Assembly (NCBI RefSeq): GCF_900109925.1
Contig: NZ_FOBW01000001.1
Coordinates: 1 to 64,000, forward strand
Source of the DNA: Mesobacillus persicus
GTDB lineage: Bacteria > Bacillota > Bacilli > Bacillales > Cytobacillaceae
Direction of reading: 5' to 3'
DNA: 64,000 bases
Shown here piece after piece: positions 43,769-53,439 of this stretch. Numbering within the stretch: the first letter of the stretch is position 1; each line of letters opens with the position of its first letter. Made by a program: the position numbers and the translations under genes. Under the pieces are notes generated by a model. It was not told where the DNA came from. It made no database searches and was given only the letters and a program-made list of their open reading frames with translations.

Positions 43769-45151
43769 TTATTTTATTTTACGTTTGTGTAAATCAGCAA
43801 GGATTTGCGGGTATAGTTTATCGAGTTTGTACATTGACATTAAGATTGCCTGAAGAACTGCTAAACCTAATGGGAGGTAGATATTTAGAACAATTATCAT
43901 CGATGTTGCTGCGGGTGTTTGTTCTTCCGCGGCACCTACATAACCTCCAAATGCCAGTAACCAACCGATCAAGGCCCCACCAAGACCGGCGCCCACTTTC
44001 ATTCCAAAACTAGCTGCACTATTTACAAGACCTTGTGTTCTAAAGCCGAATTTCCATTCTCCATATTCAGCGGTGTCATTGATCATGGCATATAAGAACA
44101 TAATGGTAGGGACTAAGCCAAAACCTTGAACGACTGTTCCTGTAAGGAAGATTGGAAGACTTGTTAGGTCAATTAATTTAATAATTGGGCCGAAAATACC
44201 AATAATTGAGACAATAAGAGCAATATTCCGCTTTCCAAATTTGTCAGTAAGTTTTGCTGCAAAGAAAAATCCAATCATAGATGGTAAAAACAACAATAAG
44301 CTAGCGATAGAAAAATAAGCGGCATTCCCCAGGATGTACGTTGTATAGTACAATCCTGCTCCTGTTACGAGGGCATTAAGCGTATATGTGATAACACAGT
44401 AAAGGGTCATGATCAGCCAATACTTGTTTGTGAATAAGGCCTTTAATCCGATTTTAAGTGGAACGATCTCTTTGTTTAGGGCAGCAGAGCCCTGTCCAAC
44501 TCGTTCCTTTGTTGACCGGAAAGCTAGATAACTTGTTACCATGATCGTGACCCCACTAAATGCGGCAACGACCGTCCATCCTGTTTTCCCCCCGATCGCA
44601 CTTGCTACAGGCTGAGCTAGGATCATAATTGAGAGTGTAGCCAACATCGTAAAAATGCCAGTATAAATGTTAAGGATTGAACGCCCCTGAGGTTCTTGTG
44701 TCATTAGACCAAGCAGCGTTTTGAAAGGAATCGAGATGGCTGTATAAACCAAAATTACGAGAATATAAGTCACATAGGCATAAACGATTTTACCAGAAGT
44801 ACCAATATCTGGAACTGAGAAGAGTAGAATCGTGGCTAAACCGAGTGGTACCCCCATCCATAATAACCAAGGACGAGCCTTTCCATGTTTGGATTTCGTT
44901 CGGTCTACGAGCGTACCCATTCCAATATCCGTTACCCCGTCAAACAGCCGGGCAACAAGCATAAGTGTTCCGACTACCCCAGCGGATATTCCGGCCACAT
45001 CTGTGTAGTAATAGGTCAAAAACGTTCCCACTAATGTCCAGGTTAATATTACCCCAAAAAAACCAAGTCCATAATTCACCATCTCCTTATGACCTGGTCT
45101 TTCAACTTGAACTACTGTTGATGGTTGAACCTGTTGTTTTTCTGCAATCAT
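43769..45151 (-). CDS. GPH-family (glycoside-pentoside-hexuronide) cation symporter
   Basis: A 460-residue transporter with twelve membrane segments and the GPH motifs YYYTDVAGISAGVVGTLMLVARLFDGVTDIGMGTLVDRT at the N-terminus (Asp-rich cation site) and FGKRNIAL in the middle. GPH members carry sugars or glycosides with Na+ or H+. No sugar enzyme lies next to it, so the substrate is open. AGGGGGAT precedes the ATG. A TetR-like palindrome lies upstream. Confidence 0.88.
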   Translation of the reverse strand: MIAEKQQVQPSTVVQVERPGHKEMVNYGLGFFGVILTWTLVGTFLTYYYTDVAGISAGVVGTLMLVARLFDGVTDIGMGTLVDRTKSKHGKARPWLLWMGVPLGLATILLFSVPDIGTSGKIVYAYVTYILVILVYTAISIPFKTLLGLMTQEPQGRSILNIYTGIFTMLATLSIMILAQPVASAIGGKTGWTVVAAFSGVTIMVTSYLAFRSTKERVGQGSAALNKEIVPLKIGLKALFTNKYWLIMTLYCVITYTLNALVTGAGLYYTTYILGNAAYFSIASLLLFLPSMIGFFFAAKLTDKFGKRNIALIVSIIGIFGPIIKLIDLTSLPIFLTGTVVQGFGLVPTIMFLYAMINDTAEYGEWKFGFRTQGLVNSAASFGMKVGAGLGGALIGWLLAFGGYVGAAEEQTPAATSMIIVLNIYLPLGLAVLQAILMSMYKLDKLYPQILADLHKRKIK

Positions 45152-45220
45152 TTCTACATCCCCCTGTAAGTGTAATCTTTCTATCGTTGTATGCGGTTAC
45201 ATTTCACCTAAAAATGAAAC

Positions 45221-45241
45221 GTACTAACCGTTCGGTATGTA
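45221..45241 (-). promoter_or_regulatory. Possible TetR-type operator upstream of the GPH symporter gene
   Basis: ACTAACCG-TT-CGGTATGT forms an inverted repeat (ACCG/CGGT core with matching AC/GT outside), 70-90 nt before the symporter start. No regulator gene is adjacent, so the binding protein is unknown. Confidence 0.4.
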
Positions 45242-46008
45242 AAGTATAACTCACATTTTCAGATAATTCTACATATTTTTTATAGTTTTTATTTTTAATT
45301 TTTAAGGGTGTTATAAAGGATGATTCGAAAGGTAAGTGTTGTGAAAATAGAAACCTGTTAATAATCAACGAGAACTCGTCTTCATTAAGACGTTAAAGAT
45401 GAAAGTGGGCGAGGAATTAGTGGAAACCATCTTCATTTAATAATGAAGATGAAACCCAGTCAACATCAACTTTGAGGATGCCCTGCTAACGCTATGGGTA
45501 CTCTGGTTTCGAAAGGCTCAGAGGGTACCTACGAAAACATATGGATTAGGTTCCGAAGGTTTCAGAGGGAGCTACGAATTTCAAGTGGATTGGGTTTCGA
45601 AGGTTTCAGAGGGAGCTTGCGAATGCCAAGGGAATGCGGTTCTAAAGGGGATTGAGAGATATCCCTAAAGTGATTATTCAGTAAATGAAAAAAATGATTG
45701 GATCTTTTCAGAGATTGAAACTCTAGATTTGATTTAAAATAAAGTATTCCTATTTGTTCACTTGTATTTATTTTAAAAATGAGCTTTTAATGATAAAATG
45801 AATAACGAGAGGAGAAGAAGCTACATGGGGTCAATTAAAAAGTTAGACAAAATAATCGTTTAATGTATAAAACCGACTTGACTTATAGGAATAGTAAAAT
45901 TATTATAAACTTAATCATTTTTTGACTTTAAACTTATTTTGCATTATGAATCTAGCGAAATAATGACAAAGTACGACAAGTATAGAATCCTTTGTGAGGT
46001 GGATATTG
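45242..46008. other. Repeat-rich non-coding region upstream of cysJI
   Basis: No coding frame of note was found. Two small hairpins are visible: CGTCTT/AAGACG near 45377-45392 and ATCTTCAT/ATGAAGAT near 45429-45450. They are followed by the 44-bp tandem repeat and about 330 nt of AT-rich DNA up to cysJ. Parts could form an RNA leader, but the distance to cysJ argues against a simple attenuator. Confidence 0.6.
45505..45655. repeat. 44-45-bp tandem repeat, about 3.5 copies
   Basis: Units begin at 45505, 45549, 45593 and 45638 with GGTTTCGAAAGG, GGTTCCGAAGG, GGTTTCGAAGG and GGTTCTAAAGG. Most continue as TTTCAGAGGGAGCT.CGAA. The period is not a multiple of three and the copies are diverged, so it is non-coding. 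Confidence 0.85.
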
Positions 46009-47859
46009 TTGCAACTTCAGGTATTGAACAGTCCGTTTAACCAGGAGCAGGCAGAGCTCCTTAACCGTCTTCTGCCGACCTTAACTGAATCACAAAAAGT
46101 CTGGTTGAGTGGTTTTCTTGCTGCCTCTCAGTCGGTTTCCTCAGCTGCTGCACCTATAGATACACCATTAGCACAAGCGGTAGAACACCCTAACCAGAAC
46201 AAAATGCAAGCAATTTCTAAAGAGGTGACGGTTCTTTACGGTTCACAAACAGGAAATGCGCAAGGGCTTGCAAAAAAGGCAGCTAGCAAGCTTGAAGAGA
46301 AAGATTTCCAAGTTACGGTTTCGTCGATGAGCGATTTCAAACCGAATAACTTAAAGAAAGTAAAGAACCTACTCATTCTTGTTAGTACACATGGGGAAGG
46401 GGACCCGCCAGATAATGCGCTGTCTTTCCATGAATTTCTGCACGGAAGACGAGCACCTAAGCTAGAAGATCTCCATTTCTCTGTATTATCACTTGGGGAC
46501 AGCTCGTATGAGTTTTTCTGTGAGACAGGAAAACAATTTGATCAGCGACTTGAAGAACTTGGAGGTACGAGGCTTTATCCGCGTTTTGATTGCGACCTGG
46601 ATTTTGATGAGCCGGCGGCGGAGTGGCTTGAAGGTGTCCTTAGCAGTTTAACTGAAGTGCAGGGCGGAACCGAAGCCCAATCAGGAAATGCATCTCCTGA
46701 CGTTCCAACGACAACTCAAGTGGCTGAATCTGTGTACTCGCGAACGAATCCATTTAAAGCTGAAGTTCTTGAAAATTTAAACATAAATGGTCGTGGTTCC
46801 AATAAAGAAACACGCCATCTTGAATTATCACTAGAAGGGTCTGGTCTTTCCTTTAAACCCGGAGATAGCCTAGGAGTCTATCCTGAGAATGACCCCGAAC
46901 TAGTACAAATGTTAATTGAAACATTGAACTGGAGCCCAGAACAAACGGTGACCATTAATAAACAGGGTGACATCCGCTCCTTAAAAGAAGCGCTGATTTC
47001 CTATTATGAAATTACTGTTTTAACAAAGCCACTATTACAAAAGGTGGCTGACCTTTCGAAGCATGAAGATTTGCATGCGCTTTTGGCTAAAGGAAATGAA
47101 GAACAACTTAAAGCCTATATCGATGGCCGTGATTTGCTTGATTTAGTTCGTGACTTCGGACCATGGGGGAGCTCGGCACAAGAGTTCGTTTCCATTCTTC
47201 GAAAAATGCCATCTCGGTTATATTCAATAGCCAGCAGTTTAACGTCCAATCCAGATGAAGTTCATTTAACGATTGGCGCTGTCCGCTACGATGCACATGG
47301 CCGCGAGCGCAAAGGGGTTGCCTCTATTCTATGTGCAGAGCGTATACAACCAGGGGACACTTTGCCTGTTTATATTCAACATAACGATAACTTCGCTCTT
47401 CCAGAGAATCCGGAAACGCCAATAATTATGGTGGGACCGGGAACAGGTGTAGCGCCTTTCCGTTCGTTTATGCAGGAGCGAGAAGAAATTGGCGCAGAGG
47501 GAAAGTCTTGGATGTTCTTCGGAGATCAGCATTTTGTCACGGATTTCCTTTATCAAACAGAATGGCAGCAGTGGTTGAAAGACGGTGTCTTAACGAAAAT
47601 GGATGTCGCATTTTCTCGTGATACGGACGAAAAGGTCTATGTGCAACACAGGATGCTTGAGCAAAGCCAGGAGTTATTCGCATGGCTACAAGAAGGAGCA
47701 GTGGTATACATCTGCGGGGATGAGAAGAACATGGCCCATGACGTCCACAATACCTTGATTGAAATTATTGAAAAAGAAGGCAGTATGAGCCGTGAAGAAG
47801 CGGAAAACTATCTAGCCGAGATGCAACAGCAAAAACGTTATCAACGTGATGTATACTGA
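46009..47859 (+). CDS. cysJ: Sulfite reductase (NADPH) flavoprotein alpha subunit CysJ
   Basis: A 616-residue diflavin reductase: FMN (flavodoxin) domain with [27 protein letters not shown] and [15 protein letters not shown] domain with the RLYSIASS motif; NADPH domain with [14 protein letters not shown] and [13 protein letters not shown]. It passes electrons from NADPH to CysI for sulfide production in assimilation. The TTG at 46009 ([10 protein letters not shown]) is chosen from AGGTGG 6 nt ahead and from the usual CysJ beginning; a GTG at 45994 opens the frame. It lies 26 nt before cysI. Confidence 0.93.
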   Translation: MQLQVLNSPFNQEQAELLNRLLPTLTESQKVWLSGFLAASQSVSSAAAPIDTPLAQAVEHPNQNKMQAISKEVTVLYGSQTGNAQGLAKKAASKLEEKDFQVTVSSMSDFKPNNLKKVKNLLILVSTHGEGDPPDNALSFHEFLHGRRAPKLEDLHFSVLSLGDSSYEFFCETGKQFDQRLEELGGTRLYPRFDCDLDFDEPAAEWLEGVLSSLTEVQGGTEAQSGNASPDVPTTTQVAESVYSRTNPFKAEVLENLNINGRGSNKETRHLELSLEGSGLSFKPGDSLGVYPENDPELVQMLIETLNWSPEQTVTINKQGDIRSLKEALISYYEITVLTKPLLQKVADLSKHEDLHALLAKGNEEQLKAYIDGRDLLDLVRDFGPWGSSAQEFVSILRKMPSRLYSIASSLTSNPDEVHLTIGAVRYDAHGRERKGVASILCAERIQPGDTLPVYIQHNDNFALPENPETPIIMVGPGTGVAPFRSFMQEREEIGAEGKSWMFFGDQHFVTDFLYQTEWQQWLKDGVLTKMDVAFSRDTDEKVYVQHRMLEQSQELFAWLQEGAVVYICGDEKNMAHDVHNTLIEIIEKEGSMSREEAENYLAEMQQQKRYQRDVY

Positions 47860-47885
47860 TTGGATTTGAAAGGAGATTTATCAAC

Positions 47886-49607
47886 ATGGTGAAACAAATT
47901 TTAGCAAGACCAGATGGCCCACCAAGCGATGTTGAGGACATAAAAGAACGAAGCGATTATTTGCGTGGGACATTAAAAGAAGTCATGCTAGATCGTATTA
48001 GCGCAGGAATTCCTGACGATGACAACCGATTAATGAAACATCATGGGAGCTACTTACAGGATGACCGTGATGTGCGGAATGAACGTCAGAAGCAAAAGTT
48101 AGAACCAGCGTATCAATTTATGCTTCGCGTTCGTATGCCCGGTGGTGTATCAACCCCATCTCAATGGCTAGTAATGGATGATTTGGCTGATAAATATGGA
48201 AACGGAACGTTAAAGCTAACAACACGTGAGACCTTTCAAATGCATGGAATTTTAAAATGGAATATGAAAAACACGATTCAGGAAATCAACGGCGCCCTTT
48301 TAGATACCATTGCTGCCTGTGGGGATGTGAACCGTAATGTCATGTGTACATCGAACCCCTACCAATCTGAGATACATGCTGAAGTTTATGAATGGTCGAA
48401 AAAATTAAGCGATGATTTATTACCACGCACGAGAGCTTATCATGAAATCTGGCTCGATGAGGAAAAAGTGGCTGGCACTCCGGACGTAGAGGAAGAAGTG
48501 GAACCTATGTATGGCCCACTCTACTTGCCTCGTAAGTTTAAGATTGGAATTGCTGTTCCACCATCAAATGATATTGATGTTTTCTCACAGGATCTTGGAT
48601 TTATTGCGGTTATTGAAGACGATAAGCTAGTCGGATTTAACGTCGCAATTGGTGGAGGGATGGGCATGTCCCATGGGGATACATCTACGTATCCACAGCT
48701 TGCCAAAGTAATTGGTTTCTGTCAGCCAGATAAACTCTATGAGGTTGCCGAAAAGGTTATTACAATCCAACGTGATTACGGGAATCGTTCCGCACGTAAA
48801 AATGCTCGCTTCAAATATACAGTCGATCGACTAGGGTTAAATACTGTGAAGGAAGAATTGGAAAACCGCCTTGGCTGGACTTTAGGGGAGGCTAAAGCCT
48901 ATCAGTTTGACCATAACGGTGACAGATATGGCTGGGTTAAAGGTGTAAAAGGTAAATGGCACTTAACGTTATTTATTGAAGGTGGACGCATTGCAGATTT
49001 TGACGATTATAAGTTGAAGACAGGCTTGCGTGAAATTGCTAAAATCCATACAGGGGATTTCCGCTTAACCTCAAATCAAAACCTGATAATCGGGGATGTT
49101 TCTACTCAGAAAAAGAAAAAAATAATCGAATTGGTGGAAAAATACGGTTTAACGGATGGCCAGCAATATTCGGCGCTGCGCCGCAGTTCGATGGCTTGTG
49201 TTGCTCTTCCAACATGTGGATTAGCAATGGCAGAAGCAGAACGTTATTTGCCCACTCTAGTAGATAAAATAGATGAAATAATTGAAGCAAACGGCCTACA
49301 CAACGAAGAAATTACGATACGGATGACCGGGTGTCCAAATGGCTGTGCTCGTCACGCCCTTGGTGAAATTGGTTTTATCGGAAAAGCTCCTGGCAAATAC
49401 AATATGTATTTAGGTGCAGCTTTCGATGGTAGTCGCTTAAGCAAAATGTATCGGGAAAACATTGGTGAAGAAGAAATCTTAAATGAACTTCAACAGATCC
49501 TTCCACGTTATGCAAAAGAACGTGAGGATGGAGAGCACTTTGGAGACTTTGTCATCCGTGCTGGTATCATTAAAGCAACAACTGACGGTACGAATTTTCA
49601 TGAATAA
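47886..49607 (+). CDS. cysI: Sulfite reductase hemoprotein beta subunit CysI
   Basis: A 573-residue sirohaem/4Fe-4S protein that reduces sulfite to sulfide. The cluster-binding Cys residues lie in [17 protein letters not shown] and [34 protein letters not shown] and [12 protein letters not shown] are substrate-side motifs. AAAGGAGAT precedes the ATG. It forms an operon with cysJ and ends at a strong terminator. Confidence 0.96.
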   Translation: MVKQILARPDGPPSDVEDIKERSDYLRGTLKEVMLDRISAGIPDDDNRLMKHHGSYLQDDRDVRNERQKQKLEPAYQFMLRVRMPGGVSTPSQWLVMDDLADKYGNGTLKLTTRETFQMHGILKWNMKNTIQEINGALLDTIAACGDVNRNVMCTSNPYQSEIHAEVYEWSKKLSDDLLPRTRAYHEIWLDEEKVAGTPDVEEEVEPMYGPLYLPRKFKIGIAVPPSNDIDVFSQDLGFIAVIEDDKLVGFNVAIGGGMGMSHGDTSTYPQLAKVIGFCQPDKLYEVAEKVITIQRDYGNRSARKNARFKYTVDRLGLNTVKEELENRLGWTLGEAKAYQFDHNGDRYGWVKGVKGKWHLTLFIEGGRIADFDDYKLKTGLREIAKIHTGDFRLTSNQNLIIGDVSTQKKKKIIELVEKYGLTDGQQYSALRRSSMACVALPTCGLAMAEAERYLPTLVDKIDEIIEANGLHNEEITIRMTGCPNGCARHALGEIGFIGKAPGKYNMYLGAAFDGSRLSKMYRENIGEEEILNELQQILPRYAKEREDGEHFGDFVIRAGIIKATTDGTNFHE

Positions 49608-49612
49608 TAGTT

Positions 49613-49643
49613 AAAAAGGCAGGTTATTCAACCTGCCTTTTTT
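49613..49643 (+). terminator. Terminator of the cysJI operon
   Basis: AAAAAGGCAGGTT and AACCTGCCTTTTTT pair around a 4-nt loop, with the T run built in. Confidence 0.94.
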
Positions 49644-49866
49644 AATGTTTTCAAAATATTCATTTTTACACAAAAAAGTATATTGTATTCCTCATGTCTT
49701 ACGGTGTAAAATTATGGAGAAATTAGGAATTTTTAAGGGAAATTAAATGTATGGGCGTGATAATGGGTGCATATAAGATGTTAGCTATTGTCACCAAAGG
49801 ATTTATTTTTTTGAAATAAAAATGAATGACTATTCATTCGAGACAAATTAATAGGGGTGAAGGGAA

Positions 49867-50472
49867 ATGTCTGATGAAAATATGAATAATCCTTATGAGT
49901 CTTTTAGACGATTAAGTGAAATGTGGGAAAAAGGCTTAAATGACCTATTGATTCAATCAATCGACAATCGTGAGTTGATTCGCATGACACAACTTGGGGT
50001 TGGGGTTCACTCAAGGTATATAGAGAGGCTAAAAAGAAATCAGGAATTGATGGCTAATATCATGAACATTCCTACTAAAAATGATGTAGCGAATGTAGCA
50101 AAGCTTACTGTACAAGCAGAAGAAAAGGTAGACACTCTCCAACAGCAAATTTGGAGTTTACAAGATAGCTTCGCTCTAGCGAATCAAGAGCAACACAAGC
50201 TTCTTGCTGAAATCATGGAATTTACCAAACAACTCCATACTGAATGGGTTCATTCGGCAAAGGATTTAGCAGAAGCTAAAAAAATCACCACCGAAATGAA
50301 GAAAATGAGGCAAGAGCTTGTAGAGGCAAGGGACTTGAAGACAAACCTTTTAGAATTAAAGCAGGAACTCATTCATTTTTCTGATCTGAAAAATGAAGTC
50401 AATGTTTTAAGAGAGCTATTGAAAAAGGAAAAAGAAGATACTGCACTAGCTGTAGCAGGTGCAAAAGAATAA
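49867..50472 (+). CDS. phaR: Class IV polyhydroxyalkanoate synthase subunit PhaR
   Basis: A 201-residue largely helical, coiled-coil protein (MGVGVHSRYIERLKRN-like stretch and a long Lys/Glu-rich tail) that pairs with PhaC in Bacillus to make the active polymer synthase on PHA granules. NPYESFRRLSEMWEKGLNDLL at the start is typical. GGGGTGAAGGG precedes the ATG. It is 21 nt upstream of phaC; phaB, which usually sits between them in Bacillus, is missing. Confidence 0.9.
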   Translation: MSDENMNNPYESFRRLSEMWEKGLNDLLIQSIDNRELIRMTQLGVGVHSRYIERLKRNQELMANIMNIPTKNDVANVAKLTVQAEEKVDTLQQQIWSLQDSFALANQEQHKLLAEIMEFTKQLHTEWVHSAKDLAEAKKITTEMKKMRQELVEARDLKTNLLELKQELIHFSDLKNEVNVLRELLKKEKEDTALAVAGAKE

Positions 50473-50493
50473 CCTGAGGGGGAGTAGGACGGT

Positions 50494-51549
50494 ATGGCGG
50501 CAATCACTCGATTCAAACTACCAGTAACGAATTTAGAAACAGAACGTGAACGTTGGCATCAACTTTATAATGTTTTACATGAGCCAAAGCCTGAAATCAA
50601 GTCTTCACCTAGACAGTCAGTCTGGAGGAAGAACAAGTCAGTTTTATGGTTTTATCCGGCTCAAGAGAAAAAACACGATGTTCCTATCTTTATGGTTTAT
50701 TCGCTTCTAAACAAACCGTATATCCTTGATATTTCAGAGGAAACTAGCGTGATTGGAAACCTCAATAAACAGGGGTATGATGTCTATATGTTTGATTGGG
50801 GTTCGCCGGGGCTAGAAGACAAGGGAATAACCTTGGATAACTACGTTCTAGATTATTTGGAAATGGCAGTTAGGGTAGCTTTACGACATGCTAAAGCCCC
50901 GGAGATTTCCTTAGTTGGTTACTGTATAGGTGGGACTTTGTCGGCTATGCTGGCTTCGATAACAGATCTGCCAATTAAAAATTTAGTTTTAGCAGCTGTT
51001 CCCATTGACTATAGCGATTTTATTTTACCTGATAAATGGGTTAAAGCCATGCATGACGGAACCTTAAGTCTGGATCGAATGATTGATGCTTACGAAGTTA
51101 TCCCTTCCGAATTTTTGTATACAACCTTTTTAGCTCTACAGGGTTTCAACATCGGACCTAATGTTAACTTAGTTACTCGGGCACATGATAGAAAATATGT
51201 TGATAAATGGCGGAGAATGGACAAGTGGACGAGGGATGCGGTTACGTTTTCGGGAGCTGCCTTCAAGCAAATGCTAAATGACTTATACAAAGATAACAAG
51301 CTTGTTAAAGGAGAAATGACTCTTGCTGGAAAGAAAGTAGACTTAAGCAAAATTAAATGCAGCCTTCTTGTCATTACGTCTACCAGGGATGAGCTAGTAC
51401 TAGAAAGCCAGAGTCTCCCTGTTATGGAGCTTGTTTCAAGTGAAGACAAAACGTATCAGCTTGTGGAAGCTGGACATGTGTCAATTTGTTTGACAGGCCA
51501 GTTCGCTTTTGCTGTTGAACCATGGCTTTCTACTCGGTCCAAGTTTTAG
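50494..51549 (+). CDS. phaC: Class IV polyhydroxyalkanoate synthase PhaC
   Basis: A 351-residue alpha/beta-hydrolase-type polymerase. The lipase-like box is GYCIGG with catalytic Cys144; the catalytic Asp is in ITSTRDELV and the His in AGHVSICL. It polymerises (R)-3-hydroxyacyl-CoA into storage polyester together with PhaR. The residue SYLLNKPYILDI-like (VYSLLNKPYILDI) and FDWGSPG are family marks. GGGGGAG precedes the ATG. A terminator follows. Confidence 0.94.
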   Translation: MAAITRFKLPVTNLETERERWHQLYNVLHEPKPEIKSSPRQSVWRKNKSVLWFYPAQEKKHDVPIFMVYSLLNKPYILDISEETSVIGNLNKQGYDVYMFDWGSPGLEDKGITLDNYVLDYLEMAVRVALRHAKAPEISLVGYCIGGTLSAMLASITDLPIKNLVLAAVPIDYSDFILPDKWVKAMHDGTLSLDRMIDAYEVIPSEFLYTTFLALQGFNIGPNVNLVTRAHDRKYVDKWRRMDKWTRDAVTFSGAAFKQMLNDLYKDNKLVKGEMTLAGKKVDLSKIKCSLLVITSTRDELVLESQSLPVMELVSSEDKTYQLVEAGHVSICLTGQFAFAVEPWLSTRSKF

Positions 51550-51572
51550 GGAGATTAATATAAGAAGAATTG

Positions 51573-51612
51573 AAAAAGCGGGAAGACATTATCATGTCCT
51601 CCCGTTTTATTT
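51573..51612 (+). terminator. Terminator of phaRC
   Basis: AAAAGCGGGAAGACA and TGTCCTCCCGTTTT pair with one mismatch and a small bulge, followed by ATTTT. Confidence 0.82.
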
Positions 51613-51653
51613 TATATATAAGACAAATTAAATCGCCATAAATAAACAATGTC

Positions 51654-51827
51654 TTAAATAGGATATTGTTCAAGATTATTTTTCATAGCAAGAGTAATTA
51701 GTTTGTCTAAATCTTGGCTTATTTTTAATGTTTCATGGGAGGAGATCCCTGTTATAGAGGCAGTATGGGTCATTTCTAACCGTTTCACTTCAATCGACCG
51801 TTCAAGGTTTACGTGATTGTTTACCAT
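51654..51827 (-). CDS. Spo0E-like aspartyl-phosphate phosphatase
   Basis: A 57-residue protein read on the complement strand. The C-terminal half, ETLKISQDLDKLITLAM, carries the SQ.LD.LI motif of Spo0E-family phosphatases, which remove phosphate from Spo0A~P and restrain sporulation. GGAGGTGCTTTA precedes the ATG at 51827. It has a longer, charged N-terminal part than the smallest members. It is a single gene, convergent with phaC. Confidence 0.8.
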   Translation of the reverse strand: MVNNHVNLERSIEVKRLEMTHTASITGISSHETLKISQDLDKLITLAMKNNLEQYPI

Positions 51828-52297
51828 TAAAGCACCTCCAGATTTTTAATCACCAATCAATATTGTCACCATATAAATCCATATTACAAGGTATAGATTA
51901 CTAGTTTTAACCGAATTGATGAAATTTTTGTGTCAGTTTTTATTTTGCTGAATAGATTAGTTACAAATGTAAGCGTATACATTTTTTCGAATATATGACA
52001 AGTACTAAGAATAAAAATCTTATACAAAGCTTTTTTGAATAGAAAAGGCAAGAAAATAAGGTGCATTAAATGTGCCAATTCAAATAGTATGTTCTTTAAC
52101 CAAATTTTCAGGGACAAACAATATTCGAACAAAGAAAAATCCTGTTAGAAATGTTTACAAAACCAGTGACTTTTCACTCTAGTTATATTATATTTTGATT
52201 AGTCAGAATTTTTAATTAATGTTTGGTAAACATGCATTTTTATTTTTTTAAAATATGTAAGAGCAAATAAAAGTTTATTTGAAAAGGAGATGTCGAT
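51828..52297. other. AT-rich intergenic region
   Basis: About 470 nt of AT-rich DNA between the spo0E-like gene and the small DUF2187-like gene. I see no convincing coding frame, hairpin or operator in it; the GAAAAGGAGAT near 52281-52291 is the ribosome site of the next gene. Confidence 0.5.
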
Positions 52298-52474
52298 ATG
52301 GGGACTAGAAAAGCAGTTGTTGGTGATAAAATTATCTCAGTTAAAGGGATTAAAGGCAAAGTCGAAAAGGTAAAAGAGAATTCTGTTATTGTTGAAATTA
52401 TCGAGAATTTATCTGAGTATGAGTTCATGAATAACCGGACAGTTGTTTCCCATAAAAATTATATGGTTATATGA
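52298..52474 (+). CDS. DUF2187-like small protein (YkvS type)
   Basis: A 58-residue protein: VVGDKIISVKGIKGKVEKVKENSVIVEI reads as a small KOW/SH3-like beta barrel, then YEFMNNRTVVSHKNY. This pattern fits the DUF2187/YkvS family found in Bacillus. AAAAGGAGATG lies 6-7 nt before the ATG. Function unknown. Confidence 0.8.
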   Translation: MGTRKAVVGDKIISVKGIKGKVEKVKENSVIVEIIENLSEYEFMNNRTVVSHKNYMVI

Positions 52475-52630
52475 ACATTTGATGAGTTTTAATATTTAGA
52501 CTAATATTTGCCTTTCTCAAGGTTAAATCCACTTTAGGATTTCAACAATCCTTACGAAAACAGCCTAACATAATATTTCTTTATATTGGAAAACTATGCC
52601 CATCTTCAAAATAGTGGGAGGTAGTTTGCG

Positions 52631-52780
52631 ATGGATAAGGAAAAGCTTGATGAACTTCTTCGTGAATATGGATATCCGCAAGAGGCAATTAATCGGTTTA
52701 TGAAGGAAACTGAGGAATTAGACTTTGAGGAAGCAAAGAAACGAATCATGCCTTATCGGGACATAACAGCTGATAGATAG
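52631..52780 (+). CDS. 49-residue acidic small protein
   Basis: A small frame beginning MDKEKLDELLREYGYPQEAI and ending MPYRDITADR. It is helical and strongly charged. GGGAGG stands about 10 nt upstream. I do not recognise a family. It is the second of three very small genes in a row in the same direction. Confidence 0.65.
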   Translation: MDKEKLDELLREYGYPQEAINRFMKETEELDFEEAKKRIMPYRDITADR

Positions 52781-52831
52781 AAAACGAAGCGGTGGCTTAT
52801 TATTCGATTTACTTAGAAGAAAGGTGATCCA

Positions 52832-52987
52832 ATGACCAAAAAGCAAGAGCGCAAGGAGCAGGAACATAAAAAGCCTGAAAACGGACTTTATGGGATAGAT
52901 GCAGACACCAGCTTGCAGTCAGTTAACTTCGCGACAACCGAGAATGCCTATTTGAACGAGCATTTTCAAGAGGAAGCGGATGATTAA
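52832..52987 (+). CDS. 51-residue hydrophilic small protein
   Basis: A small frame starting MTKKQERKEQEHKKPENGLY and ending FQEEADD. It is hydrophilic and probably disordered, with a basic start and an acidic end. AAAGGTGATCC precedes the ATG by about 6 nt. It is 51 nt after the previous small gene. Unknown function; small spore-associated proteins often look like this, which is only a guess. Confidence 0.6.
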   Translation: MTKKQERKEQEHKKPENGLYGIDADTSLQSVNFATTENAYLNEHFQEEADD

Positions 52988-53108
52988 TGATTATTTTGAG
53001 GCTTGTAAGAGGTAACCAACCTTTTTACAGGCTTTTTTGCCTTTTCTACCAATTTTATGACATTTTTGTAGTTGAAGATGTTACAATGTAGGGGTTAGGG
53101 GGGATTGT

Positions 53109-53309
53109 ATGGTTATTCAGTCAAATATGTCTTCGAAAGCAATCATCGAAATTTGGGGAACGACAATAGATGTGTTTAAAAAGTTTAATGTCCCGATTGC
53201 TGGGGATCCGCTTAAGACACTAGTTGATGATGACAAACTTCCAGAGATACTTAAAGAACTGAACCAAACAATTGGGAGCTCTAGTGTTACTTGTACCGAA
53301 GGTGGTTGA
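53109..53309 (+). CDS. Small protein resembling the ScdA/RIC N-terminal domain
   Basis: A 66-residue protein. SSKAIIEIWGTTIDVFKKFNVPIAGDPLKTLVDD resembles the small helical DUF1858/ScdA-N domain (pattern I.EIW..T..VF.KF.I), which in iron-sulfur repair proteins carries a CCGG. Here the Cys pair is absent and a single Cys lies near the end in VTCTEGG. GGGGGAT precedes the ATG by 4-5 nt. The assignment is by pattern only. Confidence 0.6.
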   Translation: MVIQSNMSSKAIIEIWGTTIDVFKKFNVPIAGDPLKTLVDDDKLPEILKELNQTIGSSSVTCTEGG

Positions 53310-53397
53310 CATATACAGTTGGATAGGGTAGGTAACCCCAGTTAAATAACTCGTTGTTCGTTAAAATCTGACTATTTTTATATAATAAAATAATACG

Positions 53398-53435
53398 AAA
53401 AAGACTTGAGGAATGTAAGCCTTAAGTCTTTTTTT
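53398..53435. terminator. Bidirectional terminator before the HIT-like gene
   Basis: AAAAAGACTTGAGG and CCTTAAGTCTTTTTTT pair with one mismatch between converging genes. Confidence 0.88.
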
Positions 53436-53439
53436 AGTA

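Noticed and set aside
45505-45655. CRISPR-like array from the regular 44-bp repeat
   Set aside because: The copies are tandem without unique spacers of constant length, are diverged from each other, and no cas genes are nearby.
45242-46008. S-box or other known sulfur riboswitch ahead of cysJI
   Set aside because: I could not find the conserved SAM-riboswitch core, and there is no terminator hairpin close to cysJ.
51884-52132. 82-residue minus-strand frame in the AT-rich gap
   Set aside because: There is no ribosome site and the composition is that of chance AT-rich frames.
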